DNA of 64,000 nt, taken from assembly GCF_947507565.1 (NCBI RefSeq), contig NC_089175.1:2593733-2657732 (forward strand), read 5' to 3'. The position numbers were made by a program, and so were the translations under genes. Shown one piece after another: positions 1 through 15,000 of this stretch. The notes beneath the pieces are model-generated. The model did no database searches. It had not been told where the DNA came from and worked only from the letters and a program-made list of their open reading frames with translations. The stretch's first letter is position 1; each line of letters starts with the position of its first letter. Origin of the DNA: Oscarella lobularis (taxonomy: Eukaryota > Porifera > Homoscleromorpha > Homosclerophorida > Oscarellidae).

Positions 1-3000
1 CCCCCGCGTCGATCAATCGCCCACGGACTGCATAAACGGTTTCTACAGCTCATCGGGCCAGACGTCCTGTACGAGATGTCCGCAAGGTTTCGAATGTGTC
101 GATCGTACGGAAAAGACGGAGTGTCCTGTTGGAAAATACTCGCCAGGGGGAGTTCGCTATTGTTTCTCGTGTCCCAGTGGAGCGTACTGTCCTCGCAAGG
201 GAATGGCAACGTTTTTCGACTGTCCTGCTGGTCACCAGTGCTCCAATTCGTCGATCGAACCCGTTCCCTGTGATCCGGGAACGTTTTCGTTCAATGGAAC
301 TAGCGGCGATTGCCTGCCTTGCTACGTGGGCTATCAATGTCCAGAAGAAGGATTGACGTCTCCTCTCGAATGCTCTGATGGTTTCTTTTCGAACGAAACG
401 GGCTCGCTGAAGTGTCACGGCTGTCCTCGAGGACACTTCTGCTCCGTCAAGTCTGAAAATCCTCGACTCTGTCCGCGGGGAACGTATTCGTTGGAACAAG
501 CGACACAATGCGTGCCTTGTCCGGCTGGGCACCAATGCAGCGACCCAGTTGCGGGACCGGTTATATGCGAGCCGGGAACGTACGTTTACAACGGCAGTGC
601 GTCGTGTATCGACTGTCCAAAAGGCAACCAATGTCCTCGACAAGGAATGACTGAACCGGAAGTCTGCTCGAATGGGACGTATTCCAATGTAACAAGAAGT
701 CAAAAGTGTCTGACGTGTCCAGCGGGACACAGTTGCTCTATCATTAGCTACAGTCCTTCAATATGTCAACCAGGTTCCTTCAGTATTTCAGGCTCTTCCG
801 CGTGCCGAATCTGCCCGGAAGGATACTACGCCGATACACCTGGCGCGACGGAGTGTCAAAAATGTCCGGCGGGAAACGAATGTCCTACTCCGAGCTCGTC
901 GCCGAGTCCCTGTCCGTCTGGAACGTACAGTCTGGAGGGTTTAACGTCGTGCACTCTTTGTCCAGTTGGCAATGAGTGCCCTCGGACAGATATTCTACCG
1001 TCGTCTTGTGCACCCGGTACATATTCGTCAGGAAGCAATATGTCGTGTACGGATTGCTCGAGGGGGCATCATTGTCCGTACAATGAAACGCAGGCGCCGA
1101 TTCCCTGCCCTGTGGGGCACTATGCAAATGACAGCGGGCTTCACATATGCAGTCCGTGTCCTTCAGGTAAAAGTTCACGCGATTGTGGGTGAAGAAAAAA
1201 TGAACAACGTTTTTTTTGTTTTAGGACATGAATGTCCACGTCGAAGTCACTCGCCGATTCCTTGCCTTCGAGGTCACTACAGTCCTGGCGAGAATGAGCA
1301 GTGCTTTCCCTGTCCGCACGGATCGTATGCCAACGCTACCAAATCGGCTTCCTGTAAAACGTGCCCAGCCGGATTCCAATGTGCAGATTCAACGTTAGAG
1401 CCTATCATCTGCCCTGCCGGAACGTACAGGTACAATAAGAAAAATCACCTATTTTTTCTTTTTCTCTATTCGTGTTTTATAGTCCATCTAATTCAACTCG
1501 CTGCATTGAGTGTCCTTTGGGGTATTATTCCGCCGAGGGAACGGCTGATGAATGTTTGTCTTGCCCTCGTGGCAAGAAGTGCCCTGATAAAGCCGAGCTG
1601 CCAGTTGACTGTTTTCCGGGCGAATACAGCACGGGAAATAGTAGTGCCTGCAGGGTGTGTCCTCCTGGATTTGAGTGCCCGGTGACAACAGAGTTGCCTT
1701 CGATTTGTCCGGAAGGATATTACGCTACGGAGAACAGCACTGACTGTACGATATGCAGTGCCGGCTTTTATTGTCCACACGCAGGAACTCCATTACCAAT
1801 TAGGTAAAACCTCTCTAGGGAAAAAAATGTTATTTTTATTGATTTATTTAATTTTTCCCGTTAGTTGTGCCGAAGGTTTCTATGCTGAAAACGAAGGATC
1901 GAGCAATTGCACGGCTTGTCCCGCCGGTTCGGCGTGCCCCGATCCCAGTCTCGCGCCTGTTCCGTGCCAGAACGGTCACTACAGTTTGAAAGCAAAAACA
2001 AGCTGCACGCAATGCCCAATAGGACACAGTTGCGTCGCTCAAGATCAACAACCAATACGCTGCTTGGCCGGTTTCTATTCTCCTCTGGGCCACGCTGACT
2101 GCACGATCTGTCCGCTTGGTTCATTTTGTCCAGATCGAGTGCTGTCAGCTCCCATTGACTGCCCCGCAGGTCACTACTCGATCGTAGAAGGATCAGTGTC
2201 GTGTCTTCAATGCGATCTCGGTCATCAGTGTCCTCACGGTCATTTAGATCCTCAGCCATGCGAACCGGGTTTTCATTCGCCGGTGAAGTCTCAATCAGCG
2301 TGCGTTCAATGCCCCGTTGGCTACTACTCTATTTCTAACGGAACCGAGACTTGTATTCAGTGTCCAGCCGGATTCAAGTGTCCGAACAGTCATCAAGATC
2401 CCGAGGGCTGCAGCAGCGGATTTTACTCGCCTGCAGGATCGACGCAATGCTACGCCTGTCCAGAAGGCAGATCCTGCCTCGATCCGGGCGCCGAACCAGC
2501 GCTTTGTAATATAGGACAATTCAGCAACGGAACCCATTGCCTCGAATGTCCTAAAGGATTCTTCTGCTCGCAACCGCTGCTACAGCCGGTTCCGTGCGCC
2601 GACGGATTATATTCGGATCGATACGGCGCAACGAATTGCGATCTATGTCCTCCCGGACACAACTGCGTGGACAAAGCTGAAGCGCCTGTTCTCTGCACGG
2701 CCGGTTTCTACAGCCCCGGCGGCCAGGCGAGCTGCACCCAGTGTCGACACGGAACGTACAGCGACGAAGGAGCGAGCAACTGCTACGAATGTCCCGCCGG
2801 AAAGACGTGCCTTAACGGATCGATGCCAATTGCGCCGACGAATTGCACCGCCGGAACGTACAGCCCCGTCGGTGCCGGCCAATGTACGCCGTGTCCGACG
2901 GGAACGTTCAGCTACGAAGGATCGCACGTCTGTCCGACGTGTCCCAGAGGCCACGTGTGTCGGCAACCGAGTCAACCGCCGCAACCGTGTGTGACCGGCA

Positions 3001-6000
3001 CGTGGAGTCCGGGTGCGAGAACGGTGGCTTGTATACCGTGTCCGGCGGGATTCTTCTGTCTGAGGCCGACGACGCCGCCGTCCGTCTGCCTGAAAGGAAC
3101 CTATTCGATTGCCGGGAACGGGAGCTGTGTCGATTGTCCGGCCGGATCGAGTTGCGTCAATCCGGCATTGGCTCCAATCGCTTGCAAAGCGGGCGAGTAT
3201 AGCCCTGTCGGCGTTAGCGAATGCAGGCAGTGTCCAGCGGGATTCAATTGCAGTTCGGCGGAGGACGATCTCGCGCAATGTGCCGACGGTTATTATTCGT
3301 TGGCTGGAAATGCTGGCTGTTTGAAATGTCCGCCCGGCCACGCGTGCGTCGATCCGGCTTTTCCGCCCGTCGCCTGTCCGTCGGGACGGCACACGGACGG
3401 CAATTCGGGTGCTATCGAATGCATCACCTGCCAAGCCGGTCAAGCGTGTCGTGATCGATCGCTGGCGCCGGAGTCGTGCGGCGACGGCTATTATTCCCTG
3501 GAGGGATCGACGGAATGCGTTTTGTGTCCCGCCGGTCACGCTTGCTCGACGCCGGATTCGACGCCGACTGTGTGCTCGCCGGGCTACTACAGTTCGTCTG
3601 GTTCTATAGAGTGCACCGCTTGTCCTGCGGGAAAAGCTTGCCCGTCGTTATCGGATCCATCAGCGATGTACAACTGTCGACCAGGTAAAGTAAAAATATA
3701 GTATTGATTCATATTTATTTATCTTTTTTCTTTCAAGGAACGTACTCGGTTGGAGCTCAGCAATCGTGCACTATCTGTCCGCCCGCTAAGTTTTGTCCTA
3801 ATGCGTCAATTGCCGAAGTTCTCTCGTGTCCGGACGGGCTTTATTCGTTTGGCGGTTTGGACGAATGTCATCGTTGTCCGGCGGGTTGGAAATGTCCCGA
3901 CAAAGACGGCAAAGCGAACGCGCCGTGTGCTGTCGGCACGTATTCGGTCGGTTCGGCGACGTCGTGCACCGACTGTCCGGCAGGAAAAGCGTGTCCGTAC
4001 ACGACGACCAATTACACCATCACCTGCACGCCGGGAACGTATTCGATAGCGAGACAACGATCGTGTACGCGATGTCCACCAGGAAATGAGTGTCCTGATC
4101 CCACGTCAGCGGTGATAAATCGTTGCGTTCCCGGTACGTACAGCGGCGGCGGTCAGGCGAGTTGCACAGAGTGCCAGGCGGGAACGGCTTGTCCTTCGGT
4201 GCACGATAATCTCATCGTGCCGTGCTCGCCGGGATCGTACGCACTCGCTAGAGCAACGGTAATAAAAAATAAGAATAATGATAAGGTATTAAATAATTTG
4301 AACTGTTTTAGTCCTGCACTCCGTGTCCTGCGGGTTCGCAATGTCTCAATGCGACTATCAGTCCAACACCTTGTCCAGAGGGGTCGTATAGTCCTGCAGT
4401 ATCGGTTCAATGCACTTTATGTCCCTTGGGGCATTTTTGCGCTTCACCGGCTCAGCCACCTCAACCTTGTCCGGCGGGAAAGTTCAGCAAAGGAAATACT
4501 ACCGTATGCGAAGACTGCGAGTTGGGATATCTCTGCCCCGATGGCAGCAGAGAAGCGGCGCCGATTGTCTATGCGTGCCCATTGGGATCATTCTGCGCAT
4601 CGACAACGCAAGCGACTCGATGTCCAGCTGGCACCTACGGTAACTCGACAGCGGGATCGAGCGAAGCTGTATGCATCGAGTGTCCGAGGGGTTATTTTTG
4701 CGAAGCAGGAACGGCAGGACATCCGACGGAAGCGCATCGATGTCCCAAAGGACACTACTGCCCAGCTGGAACGTCGTCGCGCTTTCAGAATCCCTGCCCC
4801 GACGGAACGTACAACGATAAACTCGGCATAGACAATCGCACGTATTGCAGGGAATGTCCGTCGGGTAGATATTGCTCGGGAGGCGACAGAATCGGCGGAC
4901 GTCTCTGTCCCCAGGGCCACTATTGCCCATTCGGAACTAATTCGTCGTCGCAATTCCCATGCCCTGCTGGAACGTATACGGAAGAGTTGGGCTCAGAAGA
5001 ATTTTCTCAATGCAAATCGTGTCCCGCTGGACACTATTGTTTATCGGGAGTCGATCGTCCGACGCCTTGTCTCAACGGAACGTATAATCCGCACATCGGC
5101 GCTTCATTTGGAAACTTCTGTAGGCCGTGTATTGCCGGTATGGCGTGTCCGGGTTTGGCGCTTGCTGAACCGTTGGAGAGATGCGCCGCCGGGCATTTTT
5201 GTCCCGAAGGATCGATCGTGCCGAATAATCCCGATAACCAATGTCCAGCTGGAACGTACACGAACTTTCACAATTTGACGGCTTCGCATCAATGCACTCC
5301 TTGTCCCGCTGGATTCGCGTGTTTTCTCGGTACGGGAGGCATTAATAATCCACCGGTGCCGTGTGCCGTCGGTCACTATTGTCCTCTGGGAACGACGCAG
5401 CCGGATTTGAATCCGTGCACAGCGGGATCATACACGAATCTAACGAATCTGTACAGACAGGAAGACTGCGAAGAGTGTCCAAAGGGAAGTTTCTGTTCGG
5501 GCGGAGAATCGTTGCCAAGTGGGCTTTGTCACACGGGTCACTACTGTCCCCCAGGTAAATAGTAGCAAAATTATTTATTCTATATTTATAACTACGTTGT
5601 TCTTGTAAGGTACGAAAATCGGAGACGAATTTCCTTGTCCGGCTGGCACGTTCTCGTCTATTCGCGGCAACGTTCGCGTTGAGAACTGCACCGTTTGTCC
5701 GGTCGGTCATTACTGCGGCGTCGGCGCCTCTTCTCCGACGCCGTGCGATAACGGCACGTATTTGAACGAGGAAGAGCAGAAAACGTCGTCGGACTGCATA
5801 ATCTGCCCCGGCGGATTCAAGTGTCCCAACAAGGCGACCATCGAACCGGAGCCGTGCGGCTTGGGCTTCTTTTCCGACGACAATGCCATTGAGTGCGACG
5901 TCTGCAGTCCTGGCTATTATTGCGACAGCAAAACGACTCATCGTACGGATATGCATCGCAATAAAATTTGCCCGGCTGGAACGTGGTGCAAGGAGGGCCG

Positions 6001-9000
6001 TCGAGTGCCACCTGACTTGGTTTTAGATGAATGTCCAGCTGGAAAATATTGCCTGGCGGGCGACGTGAATCCTCTTCCGCAAAATTGTCCCAACGGGACG
6101 TTTTCTCCGTTAACCGGTTTGAAATCGGTTTCTCAGTGTCTTGACTGTCCGGTAGGGAAATTTTGCAGTCCTCCCGGACTCACAGCACCGGTAAAAACTA
6201 CAAAATTAATGCGATTTTAATTGTTATTGATGTATTCTTTTTGTAGGCTGGCGACTGTGCTCCGGGTCATTACTGTCCTCTTGGAACCGTCTATGCGACG
6301 CAGTTTCCTTGTCTGCAAGGCTACTTTCGAGACGCGTCATCATCCCAGAGCGATCGTTCTTGTGCCGTGTGTCCGTCCGGTCACCACTGTCCAGAACCAG
6401 GAACAAGTGATCCAATAATTTGTCCACGAGTAAGAAAATCATAGGCGGTTTATTTCACGTCCATTTTTTTTCCTTTTCTAGGGATTTTTCTGCGTGACGG
6501 GGAGCATTCAGCCTCAGCCCTGTCCCATAGGAACGTACGGCAACTCGACTCGACTTCGAAGAAGTCAGGAATGCACTCCTTGTCCGGGCGGCCAATTCTG
6601 CGACGGCTTGGGATTACCACGACCGAGAGGACTCTGCGACGCCGGCTTTTTCTGTCGCGAGAAGGCGTTCAGTTCGGTAGGAATAAATCGCGTTTTTTTG
6701 TCGCGTGTTTTACGACGCTCTTTCTCTCTCTCTTCTAGGCTCCTCCTGAAGGGCCCACGGGTGGCGTTTGTCCTCGCGGCGGCTACTGTCCCGAAGGATC
6801 GGCCGTTCAAGCCAATTGCCCCGGCGGAACATACGGAAATTCAACGGGAAATAAAGCGCCGGAAGACTGCACGTCGTGCGATCCTGGTTTCTTTTGCGCT
6901 GGAGATAATAATCCATTTCCGACTGGACCTTGCGATCCCGGTTATTATTGCACGGGCGGTGCCAACAAGCCGACTCAGAAGTTGACACCTGCCGGCTTTT
7001 TCACGAACGTGGGCGCCGTTCAACCGTCACCGTGCAAACCGGGAAGTTTTCAGGGCGCTGTCGGGCAATCGTCGTGCGTTACCTGCTTGCCGGGATTGTA
7101 CTGCAATTTACAGAACATGACGGGCGGAGCGCCGTGCTTGCGAGGCCACTATTGCCCGGGAGGAAACGTCATTCCGACTCCCTGTCCGAATGGAACTTAT
7201 AATGACATCGTGGGTCGATCGAATATTACCGAATGCAAGCAATGCGAACCGGGATTCGCTTGCACGTCGGCTGGATTGTCGACGAGCGGCGAACCGTGCT
7301 TAGAAGGGTACTTCTGTACGGGTGGAGCAATCGAGAGAAATCCGGTAAAGAATTCTTGAATGTTTTCATTTATATTTTAATCAGTATTTATACTCATAGG
7401 TAAACGAATCGTATGGAGGAATATGCCCGGCTGGTCACTATTGCCCAGCAGAGACTCATACTCCCCTCAAGTGTCCCAATGGAACGTACTCCGCGACAAC
7501 AGGACTTCCAGATAAGTCGCAGTGTCAACCGTGCGACGGAGGCAAAGCGTGCACGCGACCCGGACTCACTAGTCCGAACGAAGATTGCGCGGCGGGATTC
7601 TACTGCGAATCGGGAGCGGTCACGACGACGCCGTCGGACGGCGTGTGCCCCGTGGAGCATTTTTGCCCCGTCGGTTCGGCGCAGCCTTTCCACTGCGAAG
7701 ACGGCTTTTATAACAATCACACGCAAGCCGAGTCGTGCGATCTATGTCCGGCTGGTTTCTACTGTCCGAACGGAACGTTGCCGCTCGATTGTCCGGAAGG
7801 TCGTTACTGTCCACTCGGCACCGGTTACTCCGTGCCGCCCTGTCCGGAGGGATCCTTCAGTCCGGCGGTGGGACTTACGAACGCGTCGCAGTGTCAGTCG
7901 TGCGACGCCGGAAAATATTGCAAAGGTGTCGGCGTGACGGGATCGACGGCTTTGCCGTGTCAAGCTGGCTACTACTGCGTGAAAGGAGTCAACGTACCGA
8001 ATCCAGAGCCCAACACTTTTAACGGAATAGGCGGCGTGTGCGAACGCGGTCACTATTGTCCGGAAGGAACGAGTCACTTTCGAAATAACCCGTGTCCCAT
8101 CGGAACGTTTTTGAATTCTACTCATCAGACGAAACTTTCTGACTGCGTCGATTGTCGACTCGGGTCGTACTGCGCCGACGAAGGCTTGGCGCTACCGTCA
8201 GGACTTTGCTACGGCGGGTTTTTCTGCTTGAGACGCTCGTCGACGCCGACTCCCGACGGATCGATAGCGAGTCAAGGCGCTCCGTGTCCGTCCGGTCATT
8301 TTTGTCCGAATGGGACCTCGACGCCGATTGGATGTCGAGCTGGAACGTATAATCCAAACGAAGGAGAAGCGGAATGTTTTGAGTGTCCGCAAGGCTACTA
8401 TTGCCTCGAGAATTCGACTACTTATAATAATACGGTCTGCCCCGCTGGTCACTACTGTCCAAGTGGCACGCGATTCCAAAACGAGTATCCGTGTCTTCCT
8501 GGGACGTTTCTCGGCGACACGGGCGCAACGTCTCAAGACGATTGCACGCCTTGTTCGCCCGGCCAATACTGTCCTTATGCGGGAATGCAAGCTCCCGCTG
8601 GCCCGTGTTCCGCCGGCTGGTATTGCCGTCGAGGCTCGTGGTCAGAAAACCCAATCGATCTGGGAAATCTTACGACGCCCGATAGCTGCTATTGCACGAA
8701 CACGTCCGTCGGCGATCGATGCCAACCCGGATTCTATTGCCCGACCGGTTCCGCTGAACCAATCGAATGCAACCTCGGTCGCTATTGCGACAATCCCGGC
8801 CTGTCGTTGCCAACTGGACTATGCTCGCCGGGCTATTACTGCCTTCGTGGCGCCAAACGACCGAATCCGGTCGACGGAGTGACGGGAAACGTTTGCACGC
8901 CTGGGCATTATTGTCCTGAGGGAACGTTCGATCCGGTGCCGTGTCCGAGCGGAACGTTTTCGAACGCCACGCTCTTATCGTCGCGCGTTCAGTGTCGAAA

Positions 9001-12000
9001 CTGCACGGCAGGAGAATACTGTTCCGGCGTGGGATTGACTAGTCCAAATGGTAAATGCTCCGCTGGATTTTACTGCCCCGGGGGACAGGCGACCAGCACG
9101 CCAACGGAATACGTCTGCCAACGAGGATATTTCTGTCCGGAAGGTTCCGTCTCTCCTCTGCCGTGTCTCGGTGGAACTTATCAAAATGCTACGGGACAGG
9201 AAGAGTGTTTGCCTTGTCCGTCCGGATACTATTGCGACTCGGCCGATTCTCCGCTGATAGACTTTAGCTCGTTTGTTTGTCCGCGAGGTTACTACTGTCC
9301 AGAAGGAACAGCTCAGGAAAACGATTATCCGTGTCCGAGTGGAACGTACGGCCGCTTCACCGGTCTTGGTGACGTCAGCGAGTGTACGCCGTGTTCGCCA
9401 CGCCGATATTGCGAGGAGCCGGGAAGAACGTCTGCCGGACTATTTTGCAGCGCGGGATATTTCTGCGTTCTCGGCGCGAATTCGTCAACTCCTACTGACG
9501 GCACGACGGGAGACGAGTGCCCTCCAGGACACCACTGCGTTCAGGGTACGAGCGTGCCGTCCGACTGTCCGCGTGGCACGTACGCGGCGACGGGGGGTCG
9601 CATTTCTGCCGCCGACTGCACGGACTGCGACGCGGGGAAATTTTGCAATGGAACCGGCTTGATTGAACCGACCGACTTGTGCTCGCCGGGTTTCTACTGC
9701 GACGGCGGTGCCGACACGCCTACTCAACGAGACTGTCCTCAAGGAAACTTCTGCCCACGAGGCTCGACGAGTCCGACGCCGTGTCTCGGCGGAACGTACA
9801 TGCTTTCGACAAAAGCCTCGACATGCGATGTCTGTCCGGAGGGATTCTACTGCACGCCGCAGACCGGTATCGATCCTGTAGTCTGCCCGGCTGGCTTTTA
9901 TTGTCCGCTTGGAACGGGATTCGATTGGCGAGGCTGTCCTCCGGGTACGTACGGAAACGACGTCGGTCTGGTTTCCGCTTCGAACTGTACTCAGTGCGAT
10001 GGCGGCGAATATTGCGATTCTTTCAATGCAACGGCACCGACTGGATTTTGCACGGCCGGTTACTTCTGCACAATCGGATCAGACAGTCCGACGCCCGACG
10101 AAGGATTTTCTGGGACGGCAGGTCCATGTCCAGCAGGATTTTACTGTGAAGTTGGTTCGATCGTGCCCACTCCCTGTCCAGAAGGAACGTTTTCGAATAC
10201 GACTCATCTAGAGGGTTCGTCGGAGTGCACGTCGTGTCTAGACGGGCGATATTGCGAAGCGAGAAATTTGACGGAACCTTCGGGACCGTGCGACAAAGGA
10301 TTCTTCTGTAATCGCGGCGCGAAAGTGCCGAATCCTCGAGGCAACGACGACACCGGTGGTCCGTGTCCGGAGGGCGCCTTTTGTCCTGCGGGAACGTCAG
10401 TACCTCTCGGATGCCCAGCGGGAACTTATAATAATCTCAAACAACAATCGACGTGTTTTAGCTGTCCGGCGGGGTATTATTGCCTCGAAAATACGACCGA
10501 CTTCACGTTGGTTTGCCCCGAGGGATTCTACTGTCCCAACGGGACTCGTCATCCCTACGAGTACCCCTGCCCAAAAGGAACGTACAATCCAGTTCTTCAG
10601 AGCACGAACGTCGACGACTGCTTGCCCTGTCCGCCGGGAGAATACTGCGAAAGCGACGGACTGGCGCGATCAACGGGGCTCTGCGCCGAAGGATGGTATT
10701 GCGTACGCGGCGCGTTTTCGAACAAGCCGACTCTCATCGACGGCGTCGTGTCGGGATCGAGTTGCTTTTGCAGCAACGCGTCGAACGGAGGTCAATGCGC
10801 TCCGGGATCATATTGCCCGTTGGGATCAAATGAACCGATTCCGTGCGATCCAGGTCACTATTGCAATGCGAGCGGACTGTCGAACGTAACGGGTCCCTGC
10901 TCTGCCGGATACTTTTGCACTCAGAATGCGACGTCGCCGAAACCGTCCGACGGAACGACGGGAAACGTGTGTCCGCCCGGACACTATTGCCTCGAAGGCA
11001 CGTCGTCGCCAATCCAATGTCCAATAGGAACATTCTCCAATTCGACGGGCAACGACGAGGAAGCGGATTGTGCGAAATGTTCGGCTGGATTTTACTGCCC
11101 CGTGCAAGGACTGACGGCACCGTACGAACAGTGCGGCGGAGGTTACTTCTGTCCGCCCGGTCAAAGCAGTTCGACACCGGTCGACTTTCGATGCAGTCCT
11201 GGACACTCGTGCCCGCCCGGATCGTCCGTCGAACGACCCTGTCCGTCCGGAACGTATCAAAATGAATTTGGTCAGGTGGAGTGCAAAGAGTGCCCGGCCG
11301 GATTTTATTGCGACGGAACGCTGCTCAATGCGACTCAGTGCGATCACGGCGTATCGTTTCCCGTTCTGTGTCCGCCGGGTTACTATTGTCCGCGTGGCAC
11401 GGAGTATTCGCTTCAATACGCCTGTCCCAATGGAACGTTTAACAGCCGCTACGGAATTCGAAATGAAAGCGAATGCAGTCCCTGTCGACCCGGAAAATAT
11501 TGCGGCGACGTCGGTTTAGCAAGTCCGTCGGGAAATTGCAGCGCCGGATTCTATTGCGTCCTCGGCGCAAAAACTTCGAAGCCCACCGATAAAACAACGG
11601 GTGACATTTGCCCAACGGGGCACTATTGCGTTGAAGGCTCGCAAACCTTTAAGCCGTGCGAGCCGGGATTCTTCTCGCCGAATCGAGGGCTTCGAGCGAA
11701 AGCGGAATGTTTGCCGTGCACTGGAGGAAACTATTGCCATGCATACGGATTAAACGAGACGTCTGGAAATTGCTCGGCGCGATACTTCTGCTCGGAAAAA
11801 GCGACGACGCCGACGCCGACCGACGGCGCAACGGGCGATGAGTGTCCTGTTGGACACTTTTGTCCGGCAGGCAGTGCAGCTCCTCTGCCTTGTAACGACG
11901 GCACGTACACTAATCAGACTTTGTCCAGCGATTGTCTTCTCTGTCCAATCGGTTTCTATTGTATTGATGCGAGCTCGCTTCCCTTGTCTTGTCCGGCGGG

Positions 12001-15000
12001 ATTCTTCTGTCCCTCCGGCACGGGACACGATTGGATGCCATGTCCGAGTGGATCGTTTAGCCCGCAGAGTGGAATCAGCGATGTTTCTCAATGTTTGTCG
12101 TGCTCGGCTGGAAAGTACTGTCAATTGGCTAATGCAACCGAAGAAACGGGTTTCTGCGAAGCGGGATTCTTTTGCATTGATGGATCAGACTCGCCGACTC
12201 CAGACGGTATTACATCAAAGGGAATATCAGGAGTTTGTCCAGTTGGAGCTTATTGTCCTCGTGGAACTGGCCAGTCGAATTCCTGCCCTCGCGGAACGTT
12301 TTCAAACGCAACCGGACTGAAAAACGTTAGTCAATGCGTCGACTGCCCTTACGGATACTATTGCGACGGCGACGGCTTGACGGAGCCGAGCGGAAAATGC
12401 GATCCCGGTTTCTATTGCGTATTGCGATCAGACGTAAAGAATCCCGGAAGTGCAACCGCTATTGGCGGCCCATGTCCGCCGGGGCATTTTTGTCCTGAAG
12501 GATCGTCGTCTCCTCAGCAGTGCGAAGCGGGAACCTATAATCTTTATTCGAAATCGGCGAGCTGCGAAATTTGTCCCAACGGCTATTACTGTCCAAATCG
12601 ATCAATAACGTTTGAAGACACAGATTGCCCGAAAGGTCACTACTGTCCCGCGGGAACTCGCTTTGCTACCGAGTATCCCTGCCCTGAAGGAACGTATCTG
12701 AATTACACGAATGCCAATAGAAGCACGCAATGCAAGCCGTGTTCGCCAGGAAAGTACTGCAGCCAAGCAGGAACGCCAGAACCCGACGGAAATTGCGCGC
12801 CGGGGTATTACTGCACGCGGGGGTCTCACACTCCGACTCCGAAAAAGGTCGGCAACGAGACGAGGAGTGAGTGCGTCTGTCCAATCAATGAAGGTGTCGG
12901 AGGCAAGTGCTTGAAGGGAACGTACTGTCCGTCTGGTTCCGATTATCCTATTGACTGTCCTCCCGGCTATTATTGCGGAAACGATTCTTTGGCTTATTTC
13001 AGCGGACCCTGCTTAGCGGGATATTACTGCAGCGGTCGAGCGACCGTTGCGAATCCCGTAGACAATACGACTGGAGGCGCGTGTCCTTCTGGTCACTACT
13101 GCCCGTTGGCGTCGGAATATCCTCAGCCGTGTCCTCCGGGAACGTTCTCCGGCGCAACGAAAAATCAAAATCGATCGGACTGTCGACCGTGCACTGGGGG
13201 CTCCTTCTGCGCCGGTTATGGAAACTCTAAACCGGACGGATTGTGTGCCGTCGGTTTCTTCTGTCCTGTCTCGGACACGCAACAAAGACCTCCGTCTCAA
13301 CGCTGCTTAGCTGGACACGCTTGTCCCGAAGGAAGTTCGTCGCAAAGTGCGTGCGATTCCGGCACCTATCAGCCACTTCCAGAAAAGGGAGTTTGTCTAT
13401 CTTGCCCGGCTGGATATTACTGTGATCGAGTCGAGGCCATTCGATCGAAGGCCAGTGGATTAAACGCTACCTCTCACGGCGTCACGACGCCGGTCGATTG
13501 TCCAAAGGGTTACTATTGCCCGGAGGGAACGAGAACTGCGAACGAATTTCCGTGCCCCAGAGGAACATACAACAATGAGACGAACGCCGAATCGTTAACG
13601 CAATGTCTACCGTGTCCACCTGGAGAATATTGCAAAGACGTGGCCACAGTGAAACCGCACGGAAAATGCAACGCCGGCTACTACTGCGTCATCAACGCGA
13701 CGACACCTTCGCCGGCAGGAAACGACAGCACGGGAGCTCCTTGTCCTCAGGGTTCGTACTGCCCTAGCGGCGCTGGATTTCACACACCGTGCCCACGAGG
13801 AACGTTTGGCTCTCGATCTCAACTTCAATCGAAAAGCGCCTGTACGCCTTGCACTGGCGGCTATTATTGTGACATACCGGGATTGGCTGCGCCGAGGGGG
13901 CCTTGCAGAGCGGGTTACTTCTGCGCGCTTTTGGCTACGAGACCCGATCCTTATAACGAAACGTTTGGAGATATTTGCCCGAAAGGTCACTACTGTCCGG
14001 AGAAGTCGCCGAATGCGACGGCCTGTCGCTCTGGTTTTTATCAACCTTATCTCGGACGAAAGAACGCTACTGCCTGTTTGCCGTGCCGTGCAGGGAAATT
14101 TTGCGCGGAGACTGGGTTGTCGACGTGGAGCGGCGACTGCGACGCTGGCTTTTTCTGCTCGCTTGGCGCGAGTTCGAGCGCTCCGAACGATTCAACAGGC
14201 GGCGAGTGTCCTGTCGGAAGTTTTTGTCCGTCGGGATCGTCGGCGCCGATTCCGTGCTCGAATGGTACCTACACGGACACAACTAAATCTGCAGCGTGTC
14301 TCGTCTGTCCTGCGGGCAAATTCTGCTCTACGGGTAAATCGGCTGATCCGTGTTTACCCGGTCATTATTGCCCAGAAGGAACGAAGAACGATTTGAGGAA
14401 ATGCCCTGCTGGAACTTACGCGCCGTTTGGAAATCTTAGCCGTATCGACCAGTGCACTCAGTGCGATGCGGGAAAATATTGTCAGCATCCAGGAGCGAGT
14501 GACGTGACCGGTTCGTGTGCACCGGGGTACTACTGTCGGAGCGGCGTCGATGTGAGAGAACCGAGCGGCGGGCATTCGGGAGACGGAGGAATTTGTCCCA
14601 CTGGATCAAAATGTCCTGAAGGAAGCGGCGAACCTATCAATTGCCCAGCGGGCGAATACAGCGATACTACTGGCCAAGCAGCTTGTACTCCGTGCGAAAA
14701 AGGATTCTACTGCTATGCCAATTCAAGCAGTTTTCAAGAGAACGTCTGCCCGGTTGGACACTACTGCCCACGAGGAACGCGAAGTCCTCGAGAGTATCCG
14801 TGTGCCACGGGTACCTACAATCCAGTCAATGGATCGAACAACAATACGGCATGTTTGTCGTGTCCGCCTGGAGAATACTGCGCGGGTGTGGGGCTTTCTC
14901 GACCAACAGGAAAATGCGCAGAGGGATGGTATTGTACTGGCGGATCAAACACGGATCGACCCCAACCGATCAGCAATTTGACGTCAGAATGCACGTGTCC

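Noticed and set aside
2643-3539. 298-aa minus-strand open frame rich in Arg, Thr and Ser
   Set aside because: It lies exactly antisense to the Cys-rich repeats. The repetitive codon pattern keeps the reverse frame open. Similar antisense frames occur throughout 1-30 kb with the same composition.
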